Both the position numbers and the translations under genes were made by a program. The notes below the pieces were generated by a model, which was given only the letters and a program-made list of their open reading frames with translations, was not told the DNA's origin and ran no database searches. A stretch of 64,000 nt of DNA from the NCBI RefSeq assembly GCF_022376835.1, contig NZ_CP084606.1, forward strand, positions 986,501-1,050,500, written 5' to 3'. The DNA comes from Brucepastera parasyntrophica (GTDB taxonomy: Bacteria; Spirochaetota; Spirochaetia; Treponematales; Treponemataceae). Positions 8,203 through 17,816 of this stretch are shown here, one piece after another (positions within the stretch are counted from its first letter, which is position 1; the number at the start of each line of letters is the position of its first letter).

Positions 8203-8633
8203 TACTGCACGGAAATTCCTTCCTGTTTTTTTCTGATACTGTCAAGGACGGCGTTTATGAATTTGTAGGATTCATCAGTTCCGAATTCCTTGGAAATATC
8301 TATAGCCTCATCGATAATTATCGAAGGATGCATGGATTTCTGATACAAAAGAGAATATACGCTCATGCGGAGAATGGACAGATCAACCTTATTCAAACGG
8401 CTGAAATCCCAGTTTGTTATGTGTTCACTGATTATCCGGTCAATTTCGTCGACATTCTCGATTGTTCCGGATATCATCAGCCGTGAAAATACAATCCCGT
8501 CTTCACCGAGACGGGCGCGTTTTTCCTCTTCTATCCATTCAAATTCGAGAAGATCGGCAAGCTCCAAACCGGAAACATCCCAGGCATACAGGGCCTGGAA
8601 TGCGATGATCCGTCCTTTTCGCCTGCTGGCCAT
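8202..8633 (-). CDS. nusB: Transcription antitermination factor NusB
   Basis: 143 residues, all helical. It binds boxA RNA together with S10 (NusE) to keep RNA polymerase processive on rRNA operons. Family marks are the N-terminal RRKGRIIAFQALYAWD and the C-terminal PSIIIDEAIDISKEFGTDESYKFINAVLD. Start at ATG 8633, one base after the upstream SurA-like stop codon. It overlaps the TPR gene downstream, so the three genes form a tight operon. Length and motifs are normal. Confidence 0.97.
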   Translation of the reverse strand: MASRRKGRIIAFQALYAWDVSGLELADLLEFEWIEEEKRARLGEDGIVFSRLMISGTIENVDEIDRIISEHITNWDFSRLNKVDLSILRMSVYSLLYQKSMHPSIIIDEAIDISKEFGTDESYKFINAVLDSIRKKQEGISVQ

Positions 8634-8634
8634 T

Positions 8635-9717
8635 TTACCATGTCAGAGCTTTATCGAGCTCTTCACCTGATTTAAGTATCTGAAAATTTTCAGGTTTTCG
8701 CAGTTCATTTATTATCTGGGTAAGGGCCTCATTGACCGCGATCTGCTGCGCCTGCTCCGTTAAATTACCTTTTATGTATTCATAAACAGTAATTGTCGTT
8801 CCCGGCCTTACAATATCGCTCAATTCCAGGATTTTTGCAGGATATTTTTCCTGGACCAGGAAAAACTGGAAGTCGGTTGCCGTCTCAGTCACTTCAGAAA
8901 CCGAATTAACGTTAATCTGGAAAATCTTCAGGAGAGCGTCCATAGTCAGCCCCATCTGCTGGGCCGCGGTCGCGTTCTTGTTCAGATAAATATCGCCCGC
9001 CTGGTAGCCGGAATTCGCGGCCTGGGAACGGATTTTAACATCATTTATCGCGGAAGGATCTTTTACAAGCTGGGCGCGCAATTCCTCAATTTTTTTCTTT
9101 GCAGCGGTACTGTTATCCCCCTTCGGGACTACCACCAGAAACAGCTTGGCCATATCCGGCTGGACAAAATTCTGTTTATATAATTCATAATTTGAACGTA
9201 TTTCCGTATCGGATGGTCCGGAAATGGACTGGAGTTCAGCCTGTTTCGTTGTCATAACATAGCGCTGGGCGACAAGCTGGTTTTTCATAAAGCCCTTGTA
9301 TTCAACGAGGCTCATATTGTTCTGGGCCTTGATATAGTCGTCAAGGCTCATTCCGGTCTGCTGTTTGATCATCTGGGCAAATTCCGCTTCAGTTATCGGT
9401 CTTCCGACCATCTGGGAAAGGTTTTGCGTAAAATACTGGTTAACTTCGTTATCCGATACCCTGATACCGTCCCTTTCAGCAGCCTGTACGACGAGCCGTT
9501 CATTAATAAGTGAATCAAGCACCTGTTTGCGCTCTTCAACCGTTAAACTCCGTCCCATTTCCTTTTCATAAGCTTCAACACGTGATTTTACCTGCTTAAT
9601 AGTAATGGGTTCGGTTTTATAGAGCTTAACATTTGCTATTGACTGCAAATTTGACTGGGCAGTCAAAACGCTAAGGCTCAACAGAGATAAAACTACACAG
9701 ACACTTACTCGCTTCAT
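8635..9717 (-). CDS. SurA/PpiC-like periplasmic chaperone
   Basis: About 360 residues. A signal peptide (MKRVSVCVVLSLLSLSVLTAQ) is followed by a SurA N-terminal-like helical region with LTVEERKQVLDSLINERLVVQAAERDGI. Next comes a variable region that could hold a degenerate parvulin domain, with little of the usual parvulin signature. Expected role: periplasmic folding or escort of outer-membrane proteins. The start is the ATG at 9717, six bases after an AAGGA. The longer frame reaching 9834 would add 39 residues overlapping the end of alaS and no signal peptide. T. pallidum has, from memory, a basic membrane protein/PPIase (Tp1016) in this position. PPIase activity is uncertain. Confidence 0.83.
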   Translation of the reverse strand: MKRVSVCVVLSLLSLSVLTAQSNLQSIANVKLYKTEPITIKQVKSRVEAYEKEMGRSLTVEERKQVLDSLINERLVVQAAERDGIRVSDNEVNQYFTQNLSQMVGRPITEAEFAQMIKQQTGMSLDDYIKAQNNMSLVEYKGFMKNQLVAQRYVMTTKQAELQSISGPSDTEIRSNYELYKQNFVQPDMAKLFLVVVPKGDNSTAAKKKIEELRAQLVKDPSAINDVKIRSQAANSGYQAGDIYLNKNATAAQQMGLTMDALLKIFQINVNSVSEVTETATDFQFFLVQEKYPAKILELSDIVRPGTTITVYEYIKGNLTEQAQQIAVNEALTQIINELRKPENFQILKSGEELDKALTW

Positions 9718-9787
9718 ATTTTCCTTCTTTCTGCACCGGAATTTAAAACCGGTTTTATCATATAAAGTATAACAGACTTTATTGCAA

Positions 9788-11590
9788 CTAGTTACGGTTA
9801 TTTTTCTCCAAAACGGCACGAATTCGGCGGACACCGGCCGACGATGACTGCTCTTTTACTATTTTAAAAACACCCATATTTCCTGTCCGGCCCACATGCG
9901 GCCCTCCGCATACTTCCTTTGAAAATTCCCCTATGCAATATACTTTTACTATATCTTCGTATTTCTCGCCGAACAAGGCCTTCGCGCCCATTTTTTTTGC
10001 TTCTTCAAGCGGCAGAATTTCCATTTTTACCGGGAGATCGGCAGCGATCTGGTCGTTTACAATCTGCTCTACCCGGGCGATTTCTTCCTGGGTCATTGGC
10101 TGGGGATGTGTAAAGTCAAAACGCATTCTTTCGGCGGTGATATTTGAACCTTTCTGGTTAACATGGTCGCCCAGGACTTCCTGAAGGGCCTGCTGAAGCA
10201 GGTGGGTTGCCGTGTGATATGCAGTCGTCTGTTCGGAATTATCCGCCAGACCGCCTTTAAATATCTGTTCACTGCCCGCCCGGGAAAGATCCTGGTGCTT
10301 TTTAAAAGCTTCGTCAAATTCTTCACGGTTGACTCTGAGACCGTTTTCGGCGGCAAGTTCTTCAGTCAGTTCTATAGGGTATCCGTACGTATCATATAAT
10401 TTAAACGCGAGCCGTCCGGGAATGGTTTTCTGTGGATTCCGGAGGAGATTCGGAAGCATTTTCCCGAATTCGGCTTCGCCTTTTTGGAGGGTTTGCAAAA
10501 ATCTGTCTTCTTCTTTTTTAAGCTCAGAACAGATAAAATCCGAACTGCCCGCGACTTCAGGGTATGGCTCCCTGAACATATCGATAACAGCCTGCGCAAT
10601 GCCGGACAGAAAATTGCCGTCAATGCCGAGTTTTTTTCCGTGCCGGACAGCGCGCCTGATCAGACGGCGGAGAACATAACCGGCTCCGACATTTGAAGGC
10701 GCAACACATTTCGGATCACCCAAAATAAAAGTCGAAGCCCGGACATGGTCGCAGACGATGCGAATGGATATATCATCGGCTTCCTGTGCGCCGTATTTTT
10801 TTCCGCTGAGGTTTTCAACACAGGCTATAAGAGGCCTGAAAAGTTCAGTATCATATACCGATTGCCTGCCCTGAAGAATGGTTATAGTCCGTTCAATGCC
10901 CATCCCCGTATCGACACACTTTCTTGCAAGCTTCTCGTATGTTCCGTCCTGCATTTTTTTATACTGCATGAATACATTATTCCAGATTTCGAGGTACTTT
11001 CCGCAATTGCAGCCGGGGCAGCAGGAATCACCGCAGGAAGGCTTTCCAATATCGATAAATATTTCCGTATCAGGACCGCAGGGGCCCGTTTCACCGGCAG
11101 GTCCCCACCAGTTATCCGAACGCGGCAAAAAATGTATCCTGTCTTCCGGAATTCCCTGATCCTTCCAGATCTGCGCGGATTCTTCATCCCGGGGGACATC
11201 TTCGTCCCCGGCAAATACGGTCACAGACAATTTTTCCGGCGGTATATTCAGATATTCAGCGCCTGTAAGAAATTCATAGCTGAATTCTATTGATTCTTTT
11301 TTAAAATAATCCCCCAGAGACCAGTTCCCGAGCATTTCAAAGAAGGTCAAATGGCTGGTGTCTCCCACGGAATCTATATCGCCTGTCCGTATGCACTTCT
11401 GATAATCGGTCAGTCTTGTTCCTGCAGGATGGGGTTCGCCCATCAGATAGGGAACAAGAGGATGCATACCGGCTGTTGTAAAAAGTACGGTCGGATCATT
11501 TTCAGGTATAAGAGATTTCCCTGATATTTCCACATGACCCTTACTTTTAAAAAATTCTATGTATTTTTTTCTGAGTTCATTAGCTGTCAT
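9788..11590 (-). CDS. alaS: Alanyl-tRNA synthetase, compact form
   Basis: 600 residues instead of about 875. The class II catalytic core (KYIEFFKSKGHVEISGKSL, FTTAGMHPLVPYLMG, GPCGPDTEIF) and tRNA-recognition helices are complete. The editing domain keeps its zinc ligands HTATH and CGGPH. Missing are the beta-barrel segment normally placed before the editing domain and the C-terminal DHHA1/C-Ala domain. Shortened AlaS is, as I recall, typical of spirochaetes, so this is not a truncation. No Shine-Dalgarno precedes the ATG, and a promoter (11602-11630) places the transcript start within about five bases of it. Editing of mischarged Ser/Gly should be retained. Confidence 0.96.
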   Translation of the reverse strand: MTANELRKKYIEFFKSKGHVEISGKSLIPENDPTVLFTTAGMHPLVPYLMGEPHPAGTRLTDYQKCIRTGDIDSVGDTSHLTFFEMLGNWSLGDYFKKESIEFSYEFLTGAEYLNIPPEKLSVTVFAGDEDVPRDEESAQIWKDQGIPEDRIHFLPRSDNWWGPAGETGPCGPDTEIFIDIGKPSCGDSCCPGCNCGKYLEIWNNVFMQYKKMQDGTYEKLARKCVDTGMGIERTITILQGRQSVYDTELFRPLIACVENLSGKKYGAQEADDISIRIVCDHVRASTFILGDPKCVAPSNVGAGYVLRRLIRRAVRHGKKLGIDGNFLSGIAQAVIDMFREPYPEVAGSSDFICSELKKEEDRFLQTLQKGEAEFGKMLPNLLRNPQKTIPGRLAFKLYDTYGYPIELTEELAAENGLRVNREEFDEAFKKHQDLSRAGSEQIFKGGLADNSEQTTAYHTATHLLQQALQEVLGDHVNQKGSNITAERMRFDFTHPQPMTQEEIARVEQIVNDQIAADLPVKMEILPLEEAKKMGAKALFGEKYEDIVKVYCIGEFSKEVCGGPHVGRTGNMGVFKIVKEQSSSAGVRRIRAVLEKNNRN

Positions 11591-11601
11591 AGATTCTATA
11601 T

Positions 11602-11630
11602 ATAGTAGAGAATGAAGGCGGATTTGTCAA
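11602..11630 (-). promoter_or_regulatory. alaS promoter abutting the start codon
   Basis: Minus strand TTGACA (11630-11625), 17-nt spacer, TACTAT (11607-11602). The predicted start falls at about 11595, so the alaS mRNA would have almost no leader. Confidence 0.65.
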
Positions 11631-11634
11631 TGAT

Positions 11635-12629
11635 TTAGTTTTCCGCCTTCCGATTTTGCGGCATAGCCGCCGCTGTTTTTTTCCGCGGGACCCAGGGAAT
11701 AATGGGACTCACCTCTTTCCGGTAATCCTTATAGGCCGGGTATTTTTCCACACTGATACTTTCGGTAAAAATAGTTGATCCGATAAAAAGCGCGGTCAGA
11801 GCGAGCGGACCGAAAAGGCCGGACTGTATAACCAGGCCGGTAAAAGTTCCAGCAAAACCCACGGTCGAACCGGCCGCAAGGGCCATCAGCCAGACAGACC
11901 ACCAGAAACCGAGTTCGCCGAAATAATTCGGATGCCGGCTTACGGAAAACAGACCATGGGTTAAAAATCCCCGGGGAATGTCTTCCTCATATTGTTCCGG
12001 AACATCAGCTTTTCCGCCGGAATGCTTTGCCGTCTGGAAAACCTCCTGCTGGCGGTCTGCAATTGTTTCTACCAGAATAAAAAGCCCTGACAGAACCGCG
12101 GCCGGAATAAAGAACACCGGCAATGGCCCGGATGGAAGCAGGGTCAGATAATACACAGGGAAGGTAAACAGAATAAAAAGTCCTATCTGGAAAATGAAAT
12201 AAACAGAAGATTGAATACCTGCCAGAGCAGAGGACTTTTAATGCGGCCGCGGAGAATACTCCAGCGGTAATCTTCGGTGCCGGTATAACCGCCCTTTTTC
12301 GCAAAATTCCATGTCAGCCGCACGCCCCAGACAGAAATTAGGGAAGCCGCTATGAGAAGCGCGGGAGAGAATCCGCCGCGCAGGGCATAATACCAGGCAA
12401 AAACAACAGGCAGAGTACTCCAAAGACGGTCAACCCATGAATAATCACCGGTGAAAATCCCGAAAAAGAAAGAACAGGCTGAAAAACATGCCGCCCATAC
12501 AATTACTACCATCAGAGGATTGGCATTAAGAATCCATACCGGTAAATGCAGAAATCCGCCTGCGAAAATACTCATTACAACGGCTGTAAGGCAGAACGCC
12601 GTAAGCAAAAATAAAAGAAATTGTTTCAT
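11635..12629 (-). CDS. DUF1295-family membrane protein (steroid 5-alpha-reductase-like), frameshifted here
   Basis: Rejoined length about 330 residues with 7-8 hydrophobic segments. Motifs of the family are WVDRLWSTLPVVFAWYYA, NFAKKGGYTGTEDYRWS and the C-terminal SVSRHPNYFGELGFWW, the RHPNYFGE signature shared with isoprenylcysteine methyltransferase/ERG4-type proteins. The frame breaks at about 12187, where FNLLFI should continue through FHFQIGLFILFTFPVYY. One T is missing from a run on the minus strand. Substrate is unknown; relatives act on lipids. It stands alone downstream of the K/A/P-tailed PPDK-like gene, which has its own terminator. Confidence 0.85.
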
Positions 12630-12740
12630 TATGTTTTATTTTATCACATTTCTTCCCAGCCTGCAATAATTCTGCAGAGGCGGGAGCTTGTTTGTGCATG
12701 ATTTAAACTGGATTTTTCTGAATTTGGTATTTATCAGGTA

Positions 12741-12797
12741 TTTTAAAACAAAGAAGCTGCCTGGGAATCAGATGGATTCTTTCCGGCAGCTTCTTTG
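12741..12797 (-). terminator. Terminator of the PPDK-like/HPr-like operon
   Basis: Perfect 13-bp stem (CAAAGAAGCTGCC at 12749-12761 with GGCAGCTTCTTTG at 12785-12797). The loop contains a small inner hairpin. On the minus strand a TTTTAAAATA run follows. No gene is seen in 12630-12856. Confidence 0.8.
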
Positions 12798-12856
12798 CTT
12801 TACAGAGCAAGACATGAAGGATATCCCTGCCTTGCTCATGGCAATCTCATTATTTC

Positions 12857-13790
12857 TTATTTCTTTTTTGTTTGCGGGGCCTTTGCCGCCGGTTTTGCCG
12901 CGGGCTTCACAGGAGCTTTTGACGCGCCGGGTTTCGCGGGAGTGGCTTTCTTGTCCGCAACAGGCTTAGTAACGCTCTTTACGGGGGCTTTTGCCGCCGG
13001 TTTCACAGGAGCTTTTGCCGCGCCGGGTTTCGCGGGAGCGGCTTTCTTGTCAGCTGCGGGCTTGGCAGCGCTCTTTGCGGGGGCTTTTGCTGTCGGTTTG
13101 GCCGCGGGCTTCACAGGAGCTTTTGACGCGCCGGGTTTCGCGGGAGCGGCTTTCTTGTCCGCAACAGGCTTAGTAACGCTCTTTACGGGGGCTTTTGCCG
13201 CCGGTTTCACAGGAGCTTTTGCTGCACTGGTTTTCGCGGGAGCGGCTTTTTTGTCCGCTGCAGGCTTGGCAGCGCTCTTTACGGGGGCTTTTGCTGCCGG
13301 TTTGGCCGCGGGCTTCACAGGAGCTTTTGCCGCACTGGGTTTCGCGGGAGCAGTTTTTTGTCAGCCGCAGGCTTGGCAGCGCTCTTTACGGGGGCTTTTG
13401 CCGCCGGTTTGGCCATGGGCTTCACAGGAGCTTTTGCAGCGCCGGGTTTCGCGGGAGCGGCTTTCTTGTCCGCAACAGGCTTGGCAGCGCTCTTTACGGG
13501 GGCTTTTGCTGCCGGTTTGGCCGTGGGCTTCACAGGAGCTTTTGCCGCACTGGGTTTCGCGGGAGCAGCTTTTTTGTCAGCCGCGGGCTTGGCAGCGCTC
13601 TTTACAGGGGCTTTTGCTGCCGGGTTGGCCGTGGGCTTCACAGGAGCTTTTGCCGCACTGGGTTTCGCGGGAGCAGCTTTTTTGTCAGCCGCGGGCTTGG
13701 CAGCGCTCTTTACAGGGGCTTTTGCTGCCGGGTTGGCCGCGGACTTCACAGGAGCTTTTACAGCACTGGGTTTCGCGGGAGCTTTTTCAA
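12857..13790 (-). repeat. In-frame tandem repeat encoding the Lys/Ala/Pro tail of the PPDK-like protein
   Basis: About eight to nine DNA units of roughly 93-108 bp, each containing a TTCACAGGAGCTTTTG landmark (plus-strand sense). Each encodes one copy of KAPVKPAAKPAAKAPVKS plus PAADKKAAPAKP-type residues. Units differ by point changes and by loss of a PAAK sub-unit, as expected of an unequal-exchange array. One unit near 13352 has lost a single base. Confidence 0.9.
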
Positions 13791-16482
13791 CAACAGGCGC
13801 CGGAATAATCTTTACGGATTTTGGTTCCAGTTTCCGCCCCTCACTTTCGGCTTTTTCAAGCTCTAACTGGGCTATCGCCAGCAGAGCAATGGGAACGGAA
13901 TACGATGAACAGGAAACATAATCGAGACCTATGTCCATACAGGCCCGGATATTTTCCGGGCGGGCCCCATGTTCACCGCAAAGACCGATGACAATATCGG
14001 GACGGGCAGTTTTGCCTCTTCTTACCGCAGTTTCAATCAGTTCCTTTACGCGCGGTTCAAGCACCGCAAAGGGATTTCCGTCTATCAGATCATACATGGT
14101 ATAATCGGGCATGAAGGAATTGAAATCGTCCCGGGACAGCCCGAGGGTCGTCTGGGTGAGATCATTTGTTCCGAACGAGAAGAACTGGGCATAACGTGCA
14201 ATTTCACCGGCGCTCAGGGCGGCCGCAGGGAGTTCAATCATAGTACCGACACGGTAATCGACAGACTTGCCTCCGTTTTCAGCGCGAAGCATTTCCGCAA
14301 TTCCTACAATGCCCTTGTACTCATGTCCTTCAATTTTCTTTCCGTATACTATTTGCTTTAATTCGCGGAAGTTCATCACAATAGGGACCATTATTTCAGG
14401 CTTAACTGATATTTTTTCTTTCTGAAGCGCGTAGGCCGCCTCGAAAATAGCGCGGATCTGCATTTCATAGATTTCAGGATATGAAATCGCAATACGGCAG
14501 CCGCGGTGTCCGAGCATGGGGTTTATCTCAGCAAGGGCATCAATTTTTTCCTGAATTTCGCCGCGGCTGATCTTTGTTTTTTTCTTTTCCGAAAGGTAGG
14601 TAACAAATTCGGAAAGCTCTGCGGCATTATGCGGAAGAAATTCATGGAGAGGGGCGTCAAGCAGACGAATGGTAACTTCCCTGCCGTCCATAGCCTTGAA
14701 TATTCCGTAAAAGTCATCCGCCTGCATCTTCTGCAGTTTTTTAAGCACATTTGTGCGTTCAGAGGCATCCTCTGAGAGGATCATATCCCTGAATACATTA
14801 ATTCTTTTACTGTCAAAGAACATGTGTTCGGTCCGGCACAGCCCGATCCCTTCGGCGCCGAACTGGATTGACAGTTTGGCATCGTGGGGGCTGTCCGCAT
14901 TTGCCCTGACATGGAAATCCTGGATAAAGGAACGTGACAGTCTGATAAAATCCAAAAGACCTGATGTTTCCGGATCCGGCTCAATAAGCTCAACTTTGCC
15001 AAAATAAACGGTTGATTCCCCATAATAGGGAACATTCAGTGAGATATAGTCGCCCTCATTGATGGTATGTCCGTCAACAATTGCTTTCTTTCCGCGGATA
15101 ATCATATCGGAACGAACCAGAGAAATTTTTCCGTACTGCCGTGCGACAACCGAAGCGTGCGCCGAATATCCACCCTCATTTGAAAGGACACCGGTGGCGA
15201 CTTCAATACCCTTAACATCGCCGGCGTAAGTTGCAGGCATCAAGAGAATACAGCGCGTATCTTCTCCGTTTTGCCGGGCAACGCGCTGGGCGTCAATAAG
15301 GGAATCAGCAGTAAAATAGACCCGTCCGACCGCGGCGCCCGGAGCGCCGGCTATACCGCCTGTTGTTTTTTTCAGATCCCTGGTGCTGGAAGTATTAATA
15401 ACCGGGTGCAGAATCTCATTCAGGAGTCCGGGGTTCACTGCCTTTACAACGTAAGCGTCATCAACAACTTTCCGCTTATTCAAATCAAGCAGAAGTTTGA
15501 TCAGGGAAATAGTACTCTTTGATTCTACCGATTTCTGCTCGATAAGCCAGAGTTTGCCATTCTCAATGGTAAACCTGATATTCCGTATATCACAGGTATT
15601 GTCCTCGAGCATCCAGGCAATCTGCTGGAGTTTTTTGAGGAAGACAGGATCCATCTGATTAATATCTTTTCCCTGGGCATTTATATCATCAAATTTTTCT
15701 TCAAAGAATTTACCCTGGAGCTTCTTTTCTCCGGTAACAATATTTCTGCTGAAAAAGGACCCGGAACCGGAACCTTTGCCGAAATTACCATACACCATGG
15801 GCTGAACCAGGATTGCAGTATCGGCGTCATTCTGATCGTCAAGGCGGAGCAGGCGGCTGATTTCCCGAAGGGAAATTTCAAGCTGATCCTCTGCGGAATC
15901 AAAGAAACCGGCCGGCAGAAGAGGACTGTAACGGTCCATGATTTCCCTTCCGGAAAGAGCCAGCTTGGAATCATTAAGAGATTCGCTTACTTCCTTCAGG
16001 GCAGAAGAAAGGGCTTCCAGTTCAACAGTCCTGTTTTCAATTTCCGCGCACTGTTTTTCAATCGCAAGAATACCTTTTAAAAGGAAGAATACTTCGTGCG
16101 CTGCGAAATTAACCCCTACCCCATTTTCAAAACCGGTAATTGTTGTTCTGGTCAGACCAAAATTGTGCAGCGTCGGGTAATTCGTTATGGCAAGATTCGG
16201 AGAAATAACCAGCTTTACCAGCATAGGGTTTTTCGGATCACCGAACTGCTTTCCGACAATAGCGCTGCATTTAGTTAAAAGAGGTTCAACCAGCTTGCCG
16301 ACCGGAATCCGGTCAAGGATCGGAGCAAGTGAAGAATCAATAATAAATCCGGGGAGAATCGGAAGGCCAAGTTCCGTAAACTCAAGTGCACGGCGGCCCC
16401 GTATTCCCAGCGCATTCTTATCGATTTTCTTGCTGAGTGTGTCTTTCTGACTAAAAAAGTATATTGAATTTATTGAAGTCAT
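12857..16482 (-). CDS. PPDK/PEP-synthase-like protein with degenerate ATP-grasp domain and Lys/Ala/Pro repeat tail
   Basis: About 1208 residues once a one-base deletion in the tail (near 13352) is repaired; otherwise the frame stops at 13315. Residues ~370-490 are the swivelling phosphohistidine domain with the catalytic His at about 442 (GGYSAHASVVAR). Residues ~530-880 are the PEP/pyruvate TIM barrel with GIGLCRTEHMFF, VTIRLLDAPLHEFLP, FFSFGTNDLTQTTLGLSRDD and the catalytic Cys near 835 (GLCGEHGARPENI). The N-terminal ~340 residues align in layout with the PPDK nucleotide-binding domain but lack its Arg-Ser-Gly motif (KLVISPNLAI instead). ATP use is therefore doubtful, while PEP phosphotransfer looks intact. 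Residues ~895-1208 are a basic repeat tail like histone H1. It is encoded ten bases after the HPr-like gene and near cfpA. Confidence 0.88.
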
Positions 16483-16492
16483 TTTTCTGCTC

Positions 16493-17566
16493 CTAGAAAA
16501 GATTCATAACCGTATCAGGTGATCCGTGAAGGAAGGCTTCAAACTGGGGACTTGCACCCTGTTTGAAATATCTGGACAGTTTTGCCAGGTCCTGGATATT
16601 TTCACCGGCCACGCTGAACTGAATCGTACTGCCGTGTTTTACCTTACCCCATTTAAACAGCGTATTGATATCAACAATGCGCTCTCCGTCATAATAAATA
16701 AACACTTCCAGGTTCGGATATTTTGCATTATAGCTTCGTATTATACGTTTCCATGCCTCGACATTTCCATTATGGAACAGTTCGTTGGTAACAACGACCG
16801 AAACAAGGTTAGACATTTTCGCATGAGACGGTGCCGCCGGTTTTGGAGCAGCGGTAACGGCGGACGGGGCCTCAGGCTGATACGTATATCCCATATCCTT
16901 TGATACCGTCGCAGGAGGAGCGGACGTATATACAGGGACCATGGGTTCCTGCGCGGCGCCGCCCTTTGCGGAAACACGGCGTTTCGCCGGCGCAGCTTTT
17001 TTTGCTGCGGGCTTTTTCGGAACCACATACATATAGGGGCCTGAAAGAAAATCAGGAGAAGGCTTTGCGGCCTTGTTTTCAAGCAGATTCATGAGGGCTG
17101 CCGCAGCCGCTTTGGTTGTTTTTGTCCCGGCGGACTCATCCTGAGTACCGGCATACACCACGACCAGTTCATTCTTTCTGAATCCTGAAATTATCGCCGC
17201 ACTTTCGGGGTTCTTGGGATTGATAACAATAAATCCAAGATCGGGATGATGATACCCGATAATAAGGTCAATAGCCTTCCATTTTGCAGTTTCAGTTGCA
17301 ATCTGTTCCGGATACATTGTCAGCGCGGATAAATTCCGTGAGACAGCCGTATATTTCCATTTTTCAACGAGCAGCATATTTACTACCGCAGGTATTTCTT
17401 CCGCTTCAAGTTCCTTGCTGTCCAGAAAACTGTTAATATTGTCGGCAAGGTTCATTTTCGGATTGCTGGCATCCAGAAGATCCAGTGTCCGGTTTATGTG
17501 CCTGACAGAAGCATTGAATGTTTCCCTCATGGCCAGACGAGCATAAAAATTTGATGATGCTATCAT
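16493..17566 (-). CDS. Unknown protein with C-terminal HPr-like domain and basic linker
   Basis: About 357 residues. The N-terminal ~160 residues are unrecognised. A basic Pro/Ala/Lys linker follows (VPKKPAAKKAAPAKRRVSAK, about residue 188-207). The last ~95 residues resemble the PTS phosphocarrier HPr. DGERIVDINTLFKWGKVKHG, IQFSVAGENIQDLAKLSRYF aligns with the HPr pattern of strand, Ser46-type helix and C-terminal helix. A His occurs where HPr has His15 (LFHNGN versus the usual LHARPA), but the Arg and Pro are not kept. I infer an HPr fold, possibly receiving phosphate from the PPDK-like protein encoded ten bases downstream. Start: the ATG at 17566 lies six bases from AGGAGG, better than the GTG at 17569. 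Confidence 0.6.
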   Translation of the reverse strand: MIASSNFYARLAMRETFNASVRHINRTLDLLDASNPKMNLADNINSFLDSKELEAEEIPAVVNMLLVEKWKYTAVSRNLSALTMYPEQIATETAKWKAIDLIIGYHHPDLGFIVINPKNPESAAIISGFRKNELVVVYAGTQDESAGTKTTKAAAAALMNLLENKAAKPSPDFLSGPYMYVVPKKPAAKKAAPAKRRVSAKGGAAQEPMVPVYTSAPPATVSKDMGYTYQPEAPSAVTAAPKPAAPSHAKMSNLVSVVVTNELFHNGNVEAWKRIIRSYNAKYPNLEVFIYYDGERIVDINTLFKWGKVKHGSTIQFSVAGENIQDLAKLSRYFKQGASPQFEAFLHGSPDTVMNLF

Positions 17567-17587
17567 CACTTTCCTCCTGATTTATAC

Positions 17588-17633
17588 GCTAAATCCCGAG
17601 CTTCTTTCAAAACTCGGTTAGCTTTGAAAGAAG
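17588..17633 (-). promoter_or_regulatory. H-type pseudoknot candidate in the leader of the HPr-like gene
   Basis: Minus-strand RNA: an 11-bp stem (17633-17623 with 17611-17601) encloses an 11-nt loop. Ten loop bases (17622-17613) are complementary to the sequence directly 3' of the stem: GCTAA with 17592-17588 and CCGAG with 17600-17596, a 3-nt bulge between. It ends about ten bases before the AGGAGG, so folding could affect ribosome access. Confidence 0.55.
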
Positions 17634-17703
17634 TTTTTCAAAGAAAAATCCATTTCTTTATACCTGATAGAAACAGATTTTTCTTTTGTTACATCTGAGG
17701 TTA

Positions 17704-17734
17704 CGATTTCAAAACTTTCCCGGTTTTGAAATCG
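17704..17734 (-). promoter_or_regulatory. Twelve-bp hairpin between cfpA terminator and HPr-like gene
   Basis: Perfect inverted repeat CGATTTCAAAAC / GTTTTGAAATCG with a 7-base loop and no T-run. It lies in the same 250-nt gap as the pseudoknot and could be part of the same leader or a processing/stability hairpin. Confidence 0.5.
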
Positions 17735-17753
17735 CTTCCCGTTAATGGTTTTG

Positions 17754-17796
17754 ATAAAAAAGCCCCCGAAACGTTTCAGCTCGTTTACGGGGGCGC
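17754..17796 (-). terminator. cfpA terminator
   Basis: Twelve-bp hairpin on the minus strand (GCCCCCGTAAACG ... CGTTTCGGGGGC, about 17762-17794) followed by TTTTTTATC. It starts some 20 nt past the cfpA stop codon. Confidence 0.88.
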
Positions 17797-17816
17797 CTTT
17801 TGTTCCCGGCTATACC

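Noticed and set aside
12857-13790. CRISPR-like regular repeats
   Set aside because: Unit is ~100 bp, in frame, with no unique spacers and no cas genes; it encodes a protein tail.
12795-13921. Long plus-strand open frames over the PPDK tail (up to 337 codons)
   Set aside because: They are antisense readings of the Lys/Ala/Pro tandem repeat, which keeps several frames open; no ribosome site or family signal.
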